From Trichoplusia ni (Eukaryota; Arthropoda; Insecta; Lepidoptera; Noctuidae): a stretch of DNA of 64,000 bases. The stretch covers positions 14,911,895 to 14,975,894 of the forward strand of contig NC_039481.1 in the NCBI RefSeq assembly GCF_003590095.1, given 5' to 3'. The notes beneath the pieces are model-generated. The model was not told the origin of the DNA. It saw only the letters and a list, made by a program, of their open reading frames with translations, and did not search any database. Below, piece after piece: positions 26,201 through 37,090 of this stretch (position 1 is the first letter of the stretch; each line of letters starts with the position of its first letter). Made by a program: the position numbers and the translations under genes.

Positions 26201-28580
26201 TATTTAGCCTCATTTGTAAATAGCGTTAGATCTAGGTGTTGCAACATGTTCACTTCACTGATGAACAAAAGCTAAAGCATACATCACGATAAACATACGT
26301 GTGCAAGCTTTATTATATGTTGCTATTTATTAAAATTATAAATTGTTGTGTGTTACGCACAAATATACGACTTGGAAGCACAATGCGAAAAGCCTGGATG
26401 TATAAAGTTTCTCTATGTGGAAGACAACATAGTGAGCTAATTTGAACAGGCGACTTACCGCCGAGCGGTGACGCCAGTAGGTAGTGTAAATGATTCATAT
26501 TATTCGCTGCTAAGATCTTAGCCTAGCCTAAAAATTAAGTCCTAAGTAAAGCTTTGAAGATTTCTCATAAAAAGAGTCTATTGCGAGCGGGCAGAACAGT
26601 ATGTAATAAAAATTAGGTATGTGGACCCGGAACTGTTCCTTGAAGTACTCTTAGTGAAATACTCGCAATAGATTCTTTACTGTATATTTAAAGATGTATC
26701 GATAGATGACACTATTTTCTACTCATAATTGAAATAGGTATATCTACTAATTAATATGTAAAACTGTACTGAACTCATTTCAAACGTAGTTGGTAAGAGC
26801 TAAATGTATGTAAGTAACTATCAAATGCTGGTGACGGAGCAAACAACATTAATTTATATAATCATAAACACATGTGCACTTCTCTTCAATCCAACACTTA
26901 ACTATAACATAATGTAGCTTAATATTAGTGTTAAATTTAACCCATATGATGAATACGCTTATTAATTTTAATGTTTCCGATTAAATTGGAGTCTTGATAT
27001 TCTTGACCAAATGTTATTTAATATGAAATTATTTTCTATATGATAACGCCATCTCAAATTCTAGTAAATAGGTAGATAGTACATTAGTTAATCTTCATAT
27101 TATATATTAAGATTTTTGTCTTTGTTATATACAAGATAGCTAAGGATAATGTAGTAAATCTCAAATATTTATTGACACTTAAAGCTCGTGCTCAAATCAA
27201 AGGAGTCGAAGCAGCTTTCTGTAATGAACAACCTATTAGATCTATTAGACTGAGAAGCAAAGGCGTCACAGCCCGAGGACGAACAGGAAACTTAGGTTAC
27301 GGGAAAGCCAAGATTTTGTGGAGGATCCAAAGTAATTTTACCGTCCTTCAACTAGTATCTATTGACGAACGGAATGAAACGTTGAATTTATTATTATCAA
27401 AGATATTAAAGGGTTAAAAGGCCAAGTGTTTACTCACGGATGCCAAATTTTCAAAAGTGAACTGAATCAGCTTAACAAATAGTTTATTACCGTTCATGAT
27501 TTACATAAATTCAGTAATATTTCAAAACGTATATCAGAGGCCTAGTTTTCCTGGTAGGTACGTGGGACCATTCTCATTGAATATCAAACCAAAAGAATCC
27601 ATAATCATGATAAATTAGGTCCCTATTTGATTTCAGGGATGGTAAGAATATGTAGATTTATAATCCAACTGGTGACGCTTATTGTAGACAAATTTAACAA
27701 TAGATTTTTTTATAATATATTTATCATCTATTTTAATTATTAGAGATTTATTAAATTCTGTATATTGTGCATTTAGTGTACCTATTAATAGTTTATAGGA
27801 CCTAAATAAGAAATTATCGACATAGGTACATACCTATTTAATTTGAAACGTAGACTAGTAATGCCATTCAGATTGGGGATATAGCTTTATAAAATGTAGA
27901 AGTTTAGCATACTGAGCCTTATGTAAATGATTATTAATTGTTGTTTCTGTATCATAGCTTGGAGCAGTACATAGGCCGATACTTAATTATATAATCTACT
28001 CGGCAAACTTTTAGAAACCACTTTTATACAAAATATTGCTTTTAAATGTGACATTACAACATTCCGAGTGTGTAGTAATTATTCAATTGTCAATGTAATT
28101 AAGCTACCTATTTAAATATACGTGTACACTGCTATGTTTTAATATGATAAAGTAATCAACTAAAATAAAATAGTATCTACCCACAAAGTCTAATATTTTC
28201 ACACAATGTTTTACTTATTGAAGTTATTGCGGATAATTTTTGCCCTATTAACGATATACCTATGTTACTGAAATAAATTCAAACTAATCCTTTAACTTTT
28301 ATATCACCTATGCCCAAATTAATAGAAACAAACCTAAAATGATTGCTATTGAACATTTTCTATCTTACGTATAAGTATGCAAATGTATATTATTAAATGT
28401 TTTATCTTTAATGGAAGGACAACACAATAATTTTATGTAAACAACACAAAAGATCTTTGTATAAAACTGCATTTTCTCTCTAATAAAATGAAATCTCAAA
28501 ATCAAATGGTTTTTTACATGTGTAAATAGTTATAACACCTTTTAGCTATGTGTAAATTAATGTAAAATAAAATAAAGATT
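26201..28580 (+). other. Probable PDE1 3' UTR and downstream region
   Basis: Very AT-rich sequence after the PDE1 stop. The strongest poly(A) signals on this strand are overlapping AATAAA at 28566-28576, which would give a 3' UTR of about 2.4 kb. An 81-residue frame at 27172-27417 shows no domain and is probably chance. The transcript end is inferred. Confidence 0.4.
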
Positions 28581-29681
28581 TTCGTAGAAGAAATGTTTAC
28601 TTTATTACCTTAAAATAATAATAAATCTATATGAGGCATGACATGTTCTTATACAACTAAGAAATAGGCAAATCATTTAAAGATCTGTTCACACTTATTT
28701 TTGAAAATGTTGGAAAAAAAGGTTTAGCACAAGGAGGCCATCTGTTAACTACTAAGTTACTTGGAATGAATAATAATGTCAACTTTCTTTTAAAAAATTT
28801 CAATTCAAAGATCATAAGTATCATGTAAAACTCAAAGACCATGTTTTTTTTATTTAGGAATAAGAAATTGACTTATGTCCAAATAATAATGGTTTCCAAA
28901 TAGCTATACTTGACAGTAGCTTCTTGTAAATTTGCATACAATGTATAAAACAGGAATTGTAGACACCTTTCAGTGATAGGCCACTTACATGCTATAACAA
29001 TTCTATTGCATACAACAAAAAATGCTAAAAAGAAAGGCTCAAACAATTTATATCAAGATTTAACAAAGATTCGAATGCCTGTACCAAATAATAATTATAT
29101 TCCAAAGGAACTTTTTACCAAGTTTAATCATTATTGTGTAAAACAAAGTAAACATAAATCATTCTAATAGCTGTTTTTACACTTTTAAGAAAAGCTGCAA
29201 ACAATATATCTGTAATATTATAAAATAACTAGTTGCTATATAGGAGAAATATTTTCTCACATTACCCCCAGTGTATAATTTGGTCTGTTTAACACCTAAT
29301 CTGAATAAAAATAAAATCAGTTGTTAAAAATGTTGTGAGAGGCTGGTAACATACACAGGAATTTTTTTAAGCATTTCAAGCATTCTTCAAAATGACTTAT
29401 CAGGCTAGACCAATGGTGATGTTAATCTATATGAATGTTTTAATGATGAACACACTGACTTGCTGGTAAGTATCTCAGTTTCTTAAAAATAGATGATACA
29501 AGTTTTTATGGCATAATGACCTTCATAACTTTTATGCTATCTCTTAGTTATATATGAACATTCTCAAAACAGCAGACATATTATTGCGTAGCAGTAAAAA
29601 AAGGCACATCCAGCCGTAATTCTAAAATACTTATGCTTACATAATGTATTTGACATTTTAATAAAACATACATATCACAAA
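28581..29681 (-). other. Convergent intergenic region / probable PRMT3 3' UTR
   Basis: AT-rich DNA between the PDE1 and PRMT3 3' ends. Minus-strand AATAAA signals are present at 28849-28854 and 28601-28606, so the two transcripts may end within tens of bases of each other or overlap. I see no gene. Confidence 0.35.
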
Positions 29682-31244
29682 TTAACTTAGTATATATTTA
29701 TGTGTCTTACCGAATACATTTATCTGTACTGACAAAGCTCTAACATCAGTTACTTGTCTACTACAAATGATTGTACCCTCTATAACATCCCCTACTTTGA
29801 CTTCTTTACAATCTCTAAAATAGAAAACTGTTTGCTTCCAATGCGTTGGCGTTTTATGTGGTCCAGTTGAGAACTCTGTAGCATTAGGTAATTCGAAAAA
29901 TGTATCAAAATAGCCTACAAGAGATGTTAAAGTACCGTCTTTTGTAATTGGGAGCTTAAATTCTGAGGTAAAGTCCATTACATCAATATTGCAAGTGTTT
30001 ATATCTATATCTTTTATAACGCTAGGTTCTGAGAGTATATGTTTGGAGCCAACTACGTCAACACTCGCTTCTCGTACCACTTCGGATTTCATGCAATTCA
30101 TTTTGTAACCGTAGACATCTGACCAGTAATCTATGAGTTTCTTATGTGTGTCTACATCTCCATTAGCAACAATGCTCATATTGCACCTGTTTGGTAACAA
30201 CAGGCCACCAGGCTTGAGACAATGATCTCTTGCATAAATAACACTGTCTAACATTCCTTCGAAGAGCAAAAAATATCCCATCCACTCAGACACAATTATA
30301 TCCACTTTCTCATCTAATTTAGTGTCTTCAAGTCTCCCCTTGACTAAAGTTATAGTGTCTTGTAAATTATTTTCTCTTACAATATCAATTGCATGGTAAA
30401 TGATCTCTGATTGATCTAATGCATACACTTTCTTAGCTCCCGCTGTTGCTGAGAACATGGACAAGATACCTGTACCACATCCAAGATCTAAAACCACTTT
30501 ACCTTTAAATGTTTCTTTATTATTTAAGATTGCATCTCTATATGTTTCGGTTCTGACTTTATCTGAAAGCATGTCATAATGTATACCAAAATGTGCATAA
30601 CTACTGAAGTAGCCTTCATCACATTCTAGAGGAACTTGCGCCACACAATTCACTAAGCCAGGAGGTTCCTCATTGTTGCTGTTACTCTGACCACCATCAA
30701 CGATCATTTTCATAGAACTCTGCATTTTCTTGATGTCATCTTTCGCCGTTTGAAGGAGAGTTCCACTCTCAGCCAATTGTGACGTTAAAAACTGTATAGT
30801 GTGTTGGAGTTCAGTAAAATGAGCTTCTGATAAGGTTACTAAGCCATTTTCAACATTAGCATGGTAAGTTTTCGGCGAACTGGGCTTGTCAGCAAGTGAA
30901 TCAAAGTCGTACATGAGCCACTCATCATTATCCACCGGCATTAAATACTTTTCGTCGCCCCACAATTCTGTTACGCTGTCCATTATAACCTCTGGGGCGG
31001 GTTTGTGAGTTTTGATGTAATTTATTAACTTTATGTATGAATAGCACTCCATATTGTGTTTTACTTTAAGTTTCTTCAAGTCAAATTTGTGGGCTGACTT
31101 GCAATGCGTAAATCCTTCCTCAATATTGGATAATGTGTGACTACAAAATAAGCATGTTACCGTTGTGTCGGTTGTCTCCATTTCTTGCCATTCATCTTCC
31201 TCGAAGTTATCCTCATCGCTACTAAGATCTGGCACGTCCGACAT
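29682..31244 (-). CDS. Prmt3: Protein arginine N-methyltransferase 3 (PRMT3-type), 520 aa, intronless
   Basis: PRMT3 is a cytosolic type I arginine methyltransferase that makes asymmetric dimethylarginine; ribosomal protein S2 is its best known partner. The protein starts with an acidic stretch (SSDEDNFEEDEWQEME). A single C2H2 zinc finger follows (C31, C34, H47, H52), the hallmark separating PRMT3 from PRMT1. The middle, about residues 130-185, may be helical. The AdoMet fold begins with YFSSY (212-216) and motif I VLDLGCGTG (251-259). The double-E loop follows (E320 in SEWMGY, E329), and the THW loop is at 467-469. Its length is close to the human protein (531 aa). The ATG at 31244 precedes the acidic N-terminus and no in-frame alternative upstream is needed. 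The gene is one uninterrupted frame, unlike the multi-exon vertebrate gene, and is divergent from IFT80. Confidence 0.95.
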   Translation of the reverse strand: MSDVPDLSSDEDNFEEDEWQEMETTDTTVTCLFCSHTLSNIEEGFTHCKSAHKFDLKKLKVKHNMECYSYIKLINYIKTHKPAPEVIMDSVTELWGDEKYLMPVDNDEWLMYDFDSLADKPSSPKTYHANVENGLVTLSEAHFTELQHTIQFLTSQLAESGTLLQTAKDDIKKMQSSMKMIVDGGQSNSNNEEPPGLVNCVAQVPLECDEGYFSSYAHFGIHYDMLSDKVRTETYRDAILNNKETFKGKVVLDLGCGTGILSMFSATAGAKKVYALDQSEIIYHAIDIVRENNLQDTITLVKGRLEDTKLDEKVDIIVSEWMGYFLLFEGMLDSVIYARDHCLKPGGLLLPNRCNMSIVANGDVDTHKKLIDYWSDVYGYKMNCMKSEVVREASVDVVGSKHILSEPSVIKDIDINTCNIDVMDFTSEFKLPITKDGTLTSLVGYFDTFFELPNATEFSTGPHKTPTHWKQTVFYFRDCKEVKVGDVIEGTIICSRQVTDVRALSVQINVFGKTHKYILS

Positions 31245-31828
31245 TTTAACTTTAACTTATAATATTATTTGCAAATGTTGCGTATTTACAGAGTTATCAC
31301 AAAATTAAACAATTCGCAAAATAAGAACATGTGAGAATGAACTGTCATGTAGGGAATATTGACAGAATGAGGTTTCATTCAAAGTCAATGTCAATTGTCA
31401 AAACGTTTAGTTCGTTCAAAACCGTGAGACTATCACTTATTATATTTTAAGTAATTTTACAATTTTATTGTTACTCTCCAGAATTTATCTGTAGATTTTT
31501 TCTTGTAATTTCGGTCTTATTTGCAACAAACATATAGTCACATTCTTAGAACATGATGGTGGAAAAAGTGTACATTTATCAATAAAAGATTTATCAACAA
31601 GTTAAAATAATGTGTCGGAATATGTTTCTTTTCATTTTATTCATGAATTAATTATGATTTTTCAATACAAAATCGTAATTTTGACAAAATCAATGCCAAA
31701 GATTATTCGTTCAACAATTCATGGGCAGGCGGGAAGTTTATAATTTGTTATTAGGTCGTCGTCATGGCACCGCTTTACAAACAATACATTAACAACAGTT
31801 CTCATCCGTGATAAAGAAGTCAAAAATC
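31245..31828. promoter_or_regulatory. Shared divergent promoter region of PRMT3 and IFT80
   Basis: The PRMT3 start codon (minus strand) and IFT80 start codon (plus strand) are only 584 bp apart. Both 5' UTRs and promoters must fit here, if neither gene has an unseen upstream non-coding exon. I see no clear TATA box at a decisive position. Promoter function is inferred from layout only. Confidence 0.5.
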
Positions 31829-34800
31829 ATGAAGTTAAAAATATCAACTTTCAAGGAACCCAAACATACGGGTGTTGTAGTTTGTGTTAATTGGAATAAT
31901 ACAGAAGATGTCTTCTCTTGTGGGTAAGTTTTAAGACCAATGAATTTCGTTTTGCGGACAAGCTATGCCTGGTTGACTTGGTTGGCAAAATCCAAACAAA
32001 TATGATGAACAGTCCTATTATAAGTTTTTGCATAGGCAACTTTAGTAAGACACTGAGGATATTAAATACCCATACCAGGTGGTAGATATTCTTTGAAAGA
32101 TAAAAATATCGTGTTGCTCGTGGGTACTCGTGCATGTTGGATTCACGATATCCGACTGTTTTATAAACAGTTGTTTATTTTCTGTATTTTAGAGATGACC
32201 ACAAACTTCTAAAATGGAATTTGGTGAATAGCGAATGTATAGTCGTAACAACTTTCGCCGATGATTTTTATCCGACTGGAATGCATTTGTTTCCGAAAAT
32301 CAATGTTGGTGGTAACAAGCATCAGCATGACGTGATTCTTATATCAACTGCAGATGGCAAGTAAGTTACGGTTAAAAAATATTTGTATATAGATTGGGAA
32401 AGAAAAATACCATTTAAGTAGGTGTTTAAAACATGTATTGTGGTCAAACAGGAGTTCTAGTAAAAATGAGCTAAATAAAGTTTTATCACAATCCCAAAAA
32501 AAACTACTGTTGGTATCAGTTAAAATCGGCATTTTGCTCTTATTACCTTTTAGGTACGTTAATTGGTAAACTTTATATTTAGGTTCCACATTGTGAACCA
32601 CAATGGTCGTATAGAAAAAACAGTGAATGCGCATCAAGGAGCATGTCTTACCGCACAATGGAGTCCCGATGGAGCTGGACTATTATCAGGTACCTTACAT
32701 AGAAAGATTATTTTTGTCTTGATTTTGTCAGTTATATGAGACGGTATTTCATCAATTTCAAATACCACTAGATTACTTGTAAGGTCTGTTACTTAGTCTC
32801 TTAGGCATGTAGGTAATCCGTGTTTTGTGTAAAAACACTCAAGTCACATGCTTGCGCAATGCACGCAGGCGCAGAACAAGCAATACAGGATCATACAGAC
32901 TCAGACGAATGATTGTACGCGGTGATCGAACCTTCGAAAAGCCGCGCAGAGTCGGTTTGTAGTGGTGACCTAAACACACAGCAATTTAATTCCTCATCAA
33001 TTGGATACATTCTTGCCGCGCTATGCTACGACGTTATTTCTAATTAAATAAATTACTTTTGCAGCTGGTGAAGATGGTTTTGTCAAGGTTTGGTCTCGTA
33101 ATGGACTGCTGCGTTCTACAATAGTCCAATCAGATATGCCATGTTTCAATGCAGTATGGAGCCCCGATAGCAGTGCCATATTACATACTAAAGGAAATTT
33201 CCTTGTGATAAAACAATTGAATTCAAGTAATAAGATCACAAAAGTAAGTATTATGCCAGTTGCATTTGTCACTTATAAAACGACTCGCAATAAAAATCGC
33301 ACAAAAATACGACTCTCAACCCCGCGCGCTGCGTCAGCTCATGATTGCCTACTCCAGTTTCGTCCGAAATTAGTCGGGCAATCCCGGTTATTACGTGTGA
33401 GTAAACCGTTGTATCATTAAGGTAACCTTAGATAAGAATGTTGGCATGCAATAGCTTTGTTATTGCATTACTACTCAGAGGGTCTACCACTACGTATTAA
33501 AGTAATATTCTTATACGTTGTGGAAGTGTGACAGCGCAACACAAGACGTAGAGCAATATACTCGTATATCCTTCACACCCGCAGTAATATTACTTCAAGA
33601 CTGTAGGACCCCAGGACGATGGTTGTGGTCTAGATAATAATGTACGGCAGATACCTAAAACTAAAACTGAACTTTGTCAACAGTGGAAAGCCCACGACGG
33701 TCTTATCTTGTGTACTGCTTGGAACGCAAACAACAACTTGATCTTATCTGGTTCCGAAGATGGTTTCTCGAAGGTATGATAACGAATTTGTTTTATTTTT
33801 CTTAAAAATAAAATAACATTATCCGTTATTTTTGGTTTTCATCAGATTTGGGACACATTTGGCCAACAAATATCAGTGAGTGTGAAACATGATCAGCCCA
33901 TAACTAGTGTTAGCTGGTCTCCCGCTGGGGATATGTTCGTAGTTGGAAGTTACAACCTTATCCGTCTCTGTAATGCTAATGGGGTAAGTAAGATTCGGAT
34001 TCTTAATTTAAGCATCCAGTTCATTGACACCATCACATTTCAGTAAAGAAGAAACGGTTAGGATAAAATACGTTTCCTTTGTGTTCTTTAAGTACCTTTT
34101 ACTTGCATTGGTATTGTTGTTATTGAGTTCATAATTGTGTATTCATTTCAGTGGTCTCACTGCTTAGACCGACCGTCAACGGGCAGTATCTATAACGTAG
34201 CATGGTCGTCCGATGGGACGCAATTAGCAGCAGCATGTGCCAATGGGCACGTACTATTTGCTCATATTATTGATCGGTAAGTTTCAAAAACAAAAGCAAA
34301 ACGAGAAATCGCCTTTGAAGAAAATAATTTGTTCCTTTTTCTTTCTTATAGCGAATACACTTGGAAAAACTACGCTTGCAACCAAGTAGGTCGTAAAGTG
34401 ATCGCAATAAGAGACATTATAACCGACCAGAACGATCAGTTAGACTATCCAGATCGGGTCATCCAAATTGCTTTGGGGTTCAACCATTTAGTTACTGCTA
34501 CGGTAAAACAGTGCTTCATACATAAGCTGACGTCATGGAATACTCCGGTTACTTTTGATCTCAAAGAAGGTACCATCAGCATGATACTGTTAGCTGAAAG
34601 GTATGTGTAGAGGAATCATGAGGAACTTTTTTATAATTGTTCATTTATAGGAAAAATTGTATTTCGGGTCTTCTTTCAGATGTATATGTATTGTAGAAAG
34701 AGCTGGGCTCTCTGTGTATAGCTATATGGGTCGTCTTCTTGCGAGCCCACGCTGGGGTGCGAGGCCTGAGACTTTGGGACGAGCTGGTGTATCTCTAGGA

Positions 34801-36372
34801 CCGGATGCCTTGGCTGCCATTGATCAAGTTGATCGAAAATGTAAGTACTAGATAAAACTGTCGAAAGTTGTACATGCTTAATTGAAGTCTAGTTTCGATT
34901 ATTCAGCAAATTTTCGGGTACAATACCATATAATTCTTACTGGAATAGAATCTTATGCAATTTTGATAATTGTCTTCTTCTAGTGATCCATGTTTTCGAT
35001 CTACCAACGGGACTGATAGTCCGTAGTTCAGCAGACAATACAGTCACAAAGCTGACCCATAAGATGACCGTATCCAGTATCGCTCTCAGTCAAACAGGTC
35101 CAATATCAGAGAGACAACTCGCCTTGTTAGACTACAACAGAGATTTGTACGTCGTCACTGTCAAGGATAGCAAGCCCAAATTTGTAAAACTAGGTAAGTA
35201 CGCACATAGTTGCGATACTTTAAATAGCATGTGTTTATTTTACAATGGATGTTTATTTTAAATCACAAACTGCGATAAGAAATACTTAAAGTTTAAAGGT
35301 TAATTGTAAACTTCCACATACAATAAATGGCAATCTGTTTTTTGTCATGTAGCAAACAAGTTTCAAGAGATCAAGGTACCACTTGTCAAGAAAATTTCAA
35401 TCGTAATTATCTAGTGGTCGTCCATTACCATTTTGCATTGGCGTCTGAATTTAGCAAAGAAGGTCATTCTGTTGCAGGATCCCAAATTCTCAGCATTTGT
35501 TGGAGTTACGAAACTGAGTTGTTAGTGGGTTTGCGAGCCAGTTCAGTGGTGGCGTGGTGCTGCCCCCGAGCTGCGTTACAACCAGATTGGCTTGCTCTTA
35601 CTACAGTGAGCAAAGATGTTGTGTAAGTATACTAACATACGTACCTATACGAAACAAGATTATAACAAGGCTTTGAGCTAATTTTGGTCACGAAATTGAT
35701 TTATATTTATCACTTCATAGAGTTCATAGTTCATAGTAAAGTCATTTGTATCGTATCGAAGCACTTTAAAGTTCCTAACAGCAAAAAAAAAATCCTCTTC
35801 GTATTATGGGGTTAACAGTTAACTTTCATATTTTAGGGATTTAGGCAGAAATCCTTCAATTATAAGCGTCGAAGATGGTGTGGCTCACATCTGCCGCGGC
35901 AATGGTTCCATATTGCATTTGTCCATTGCTGCCTTCCCTGAGAAGTTGTTGAAACATGTAGTGGCCAATATGTGGCAACCAGCTCTTCAGGTTAGTTTAC
36001 ATTTTGTTTTTATAACTCTCGTGACCTAATTACTATTTTAAGACGTTACAGTTGTAGGTAATACATTAGGTACATAGTTTGCAATTTCAATCTAATTATA
36101 AACTTGTAGCTATGCCGCACCGTGGAAGATGAAACTCTTTGGGCATGTCTTGCGGTTTTGGCGTGGCAGCAACACCAGTTAGCAGTCGCAGAAGAGGCTT
36201 TTGCGTTGATTCGACAATATCCCCAAGTGTGTTATATACAGCATCTTCGAGTGAGTATATAAATCACTTTACCTACCTATTATTATGTCCTCTAAAAAAA
36301 TTAAAGATGAAATTACAAAATATTTTTTTCTTGTTTTAGAGCAATATTCCTGAGAAATTATCAACAAATTAA
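31829..36372 (+). CDS. IFT80: Intraflagellar transport protein 80 (IFT80/Oseg5), 14 exons, 664 aa, short C-terminus
   Basis: IFT80 is a subunit of the IFT-B complex that carries cargo along ciliary microtubules; in insects it is expected in sensory neurons. Coding exons: 31829-31923, 32193-32360, 32583-32689, 33065-33243, 33684-33773, 33846-33983, 34152-34276, 34352-34600, 34680-34840, 34984-35193, 35478-35622, 35837-35990, 36110-36250, 36340-36372. All are GT-AG, in phase, and total 1,995 nt. The start MKLKISTFKEPKHTG matches the family N-terminus. WD40-type blades include AQWSPDGAG, GEDGFVKVWS, WKAHDGLILCTAW, SWSPAGDMFVVGSY and AWSSDGTQLAAACANG. A second propeller follows from about residue 300 (SWNTPVTFDLKEGTISMIL). 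After TVEDETLWACLAVLAW the frame ends SNIPEKLSTN-stop, so about 110 residues of the vertebrate helical C-terminus are missing. AATAAA signals follow at 36495 and 36515. Confidence 0.9.
32795..32970 (-). mobile_element. Probable SINE remnant in IFT80 intron 3
   Basis: ATACAGACTCAGACGAATGA then GTACGCGGTGATCGAACCTT reads, on the minus strand, like a decayed box B followed by the '..gagtctg' body of a tRNA-derived SINE. The ends are not clear and the call is tentative. Confidence 0.4.
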
Positions 36373-37090
36373 TTTTAATTTCCATTGCCTCGTTGAATGT
36401 GTATGTCGACATGGAATTTTACTGAAATCACCTACTTCGTGAGTGATTTATTTTTTCTATTTGTAATCTGAATAATAACTTTACTATGTTGTTCAATAAA
36501 TAATATATAACTGCAATAAATTATTTAATTTCTTCGTAGGTACACTAAGTATTTAAGCATTTGGTTTTCTGGCATAGCTTTGAACTTTTATTAAACTTCC
36601 TGCCCCGTAGGTTCTGATCAAAATAAAATTGTTTTAAATATTAACTAAAGGAATATAAAAAAATAAAAGACGTAGTCCATTCCAAACACATGGTTTATAT
36701 TAGATTAATACACGCTTTTCAAACCAAGTTTATTGTATGTACAAGCTTGAATTGCTTGACGTAAGTTGCCTCATTCATTCACACAAAGTGTACGTTCAAT
36801 CACTTGATTCAGAACTACATTCATTCATTCAGTGTATCTGTCAACGTGATTCGAGTAGCACGTGTATCATGCATAAGCTGCGTGTTTAAGTTCGACAAAA
36901 TATTATTTACACGTTTATCGTAATAGAAACAACTTTTATCACTAAAAACGATTTACCATTTCAATGTAAATTAAGTTCTAAGTGAGTTTTTAATTCACAA
37001 ATGAGTTTAACGATGTGTCCTACATAAAAAACAGAAGATACCGATTTTCGAAAGAAAGTTTACTAAGTTTATTTTTTTGTGTGATGTGAA
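36373..37090. other. IFT80 3' UTR and sulfotransferase 5' region
   Basis: Holds the IFT80 poly(A) signals (36495-36500, 36515-36520) and the putative promoter and 5' UTR of the downstream sulfotransferase. I see no further gene. Confidence 0.5.

Noticed and set aside
27172..27417. 81-codon frame in the PDE1 3' region
   Set aside because: No domain, AT-rich setting, no splice or start context; likely chance.
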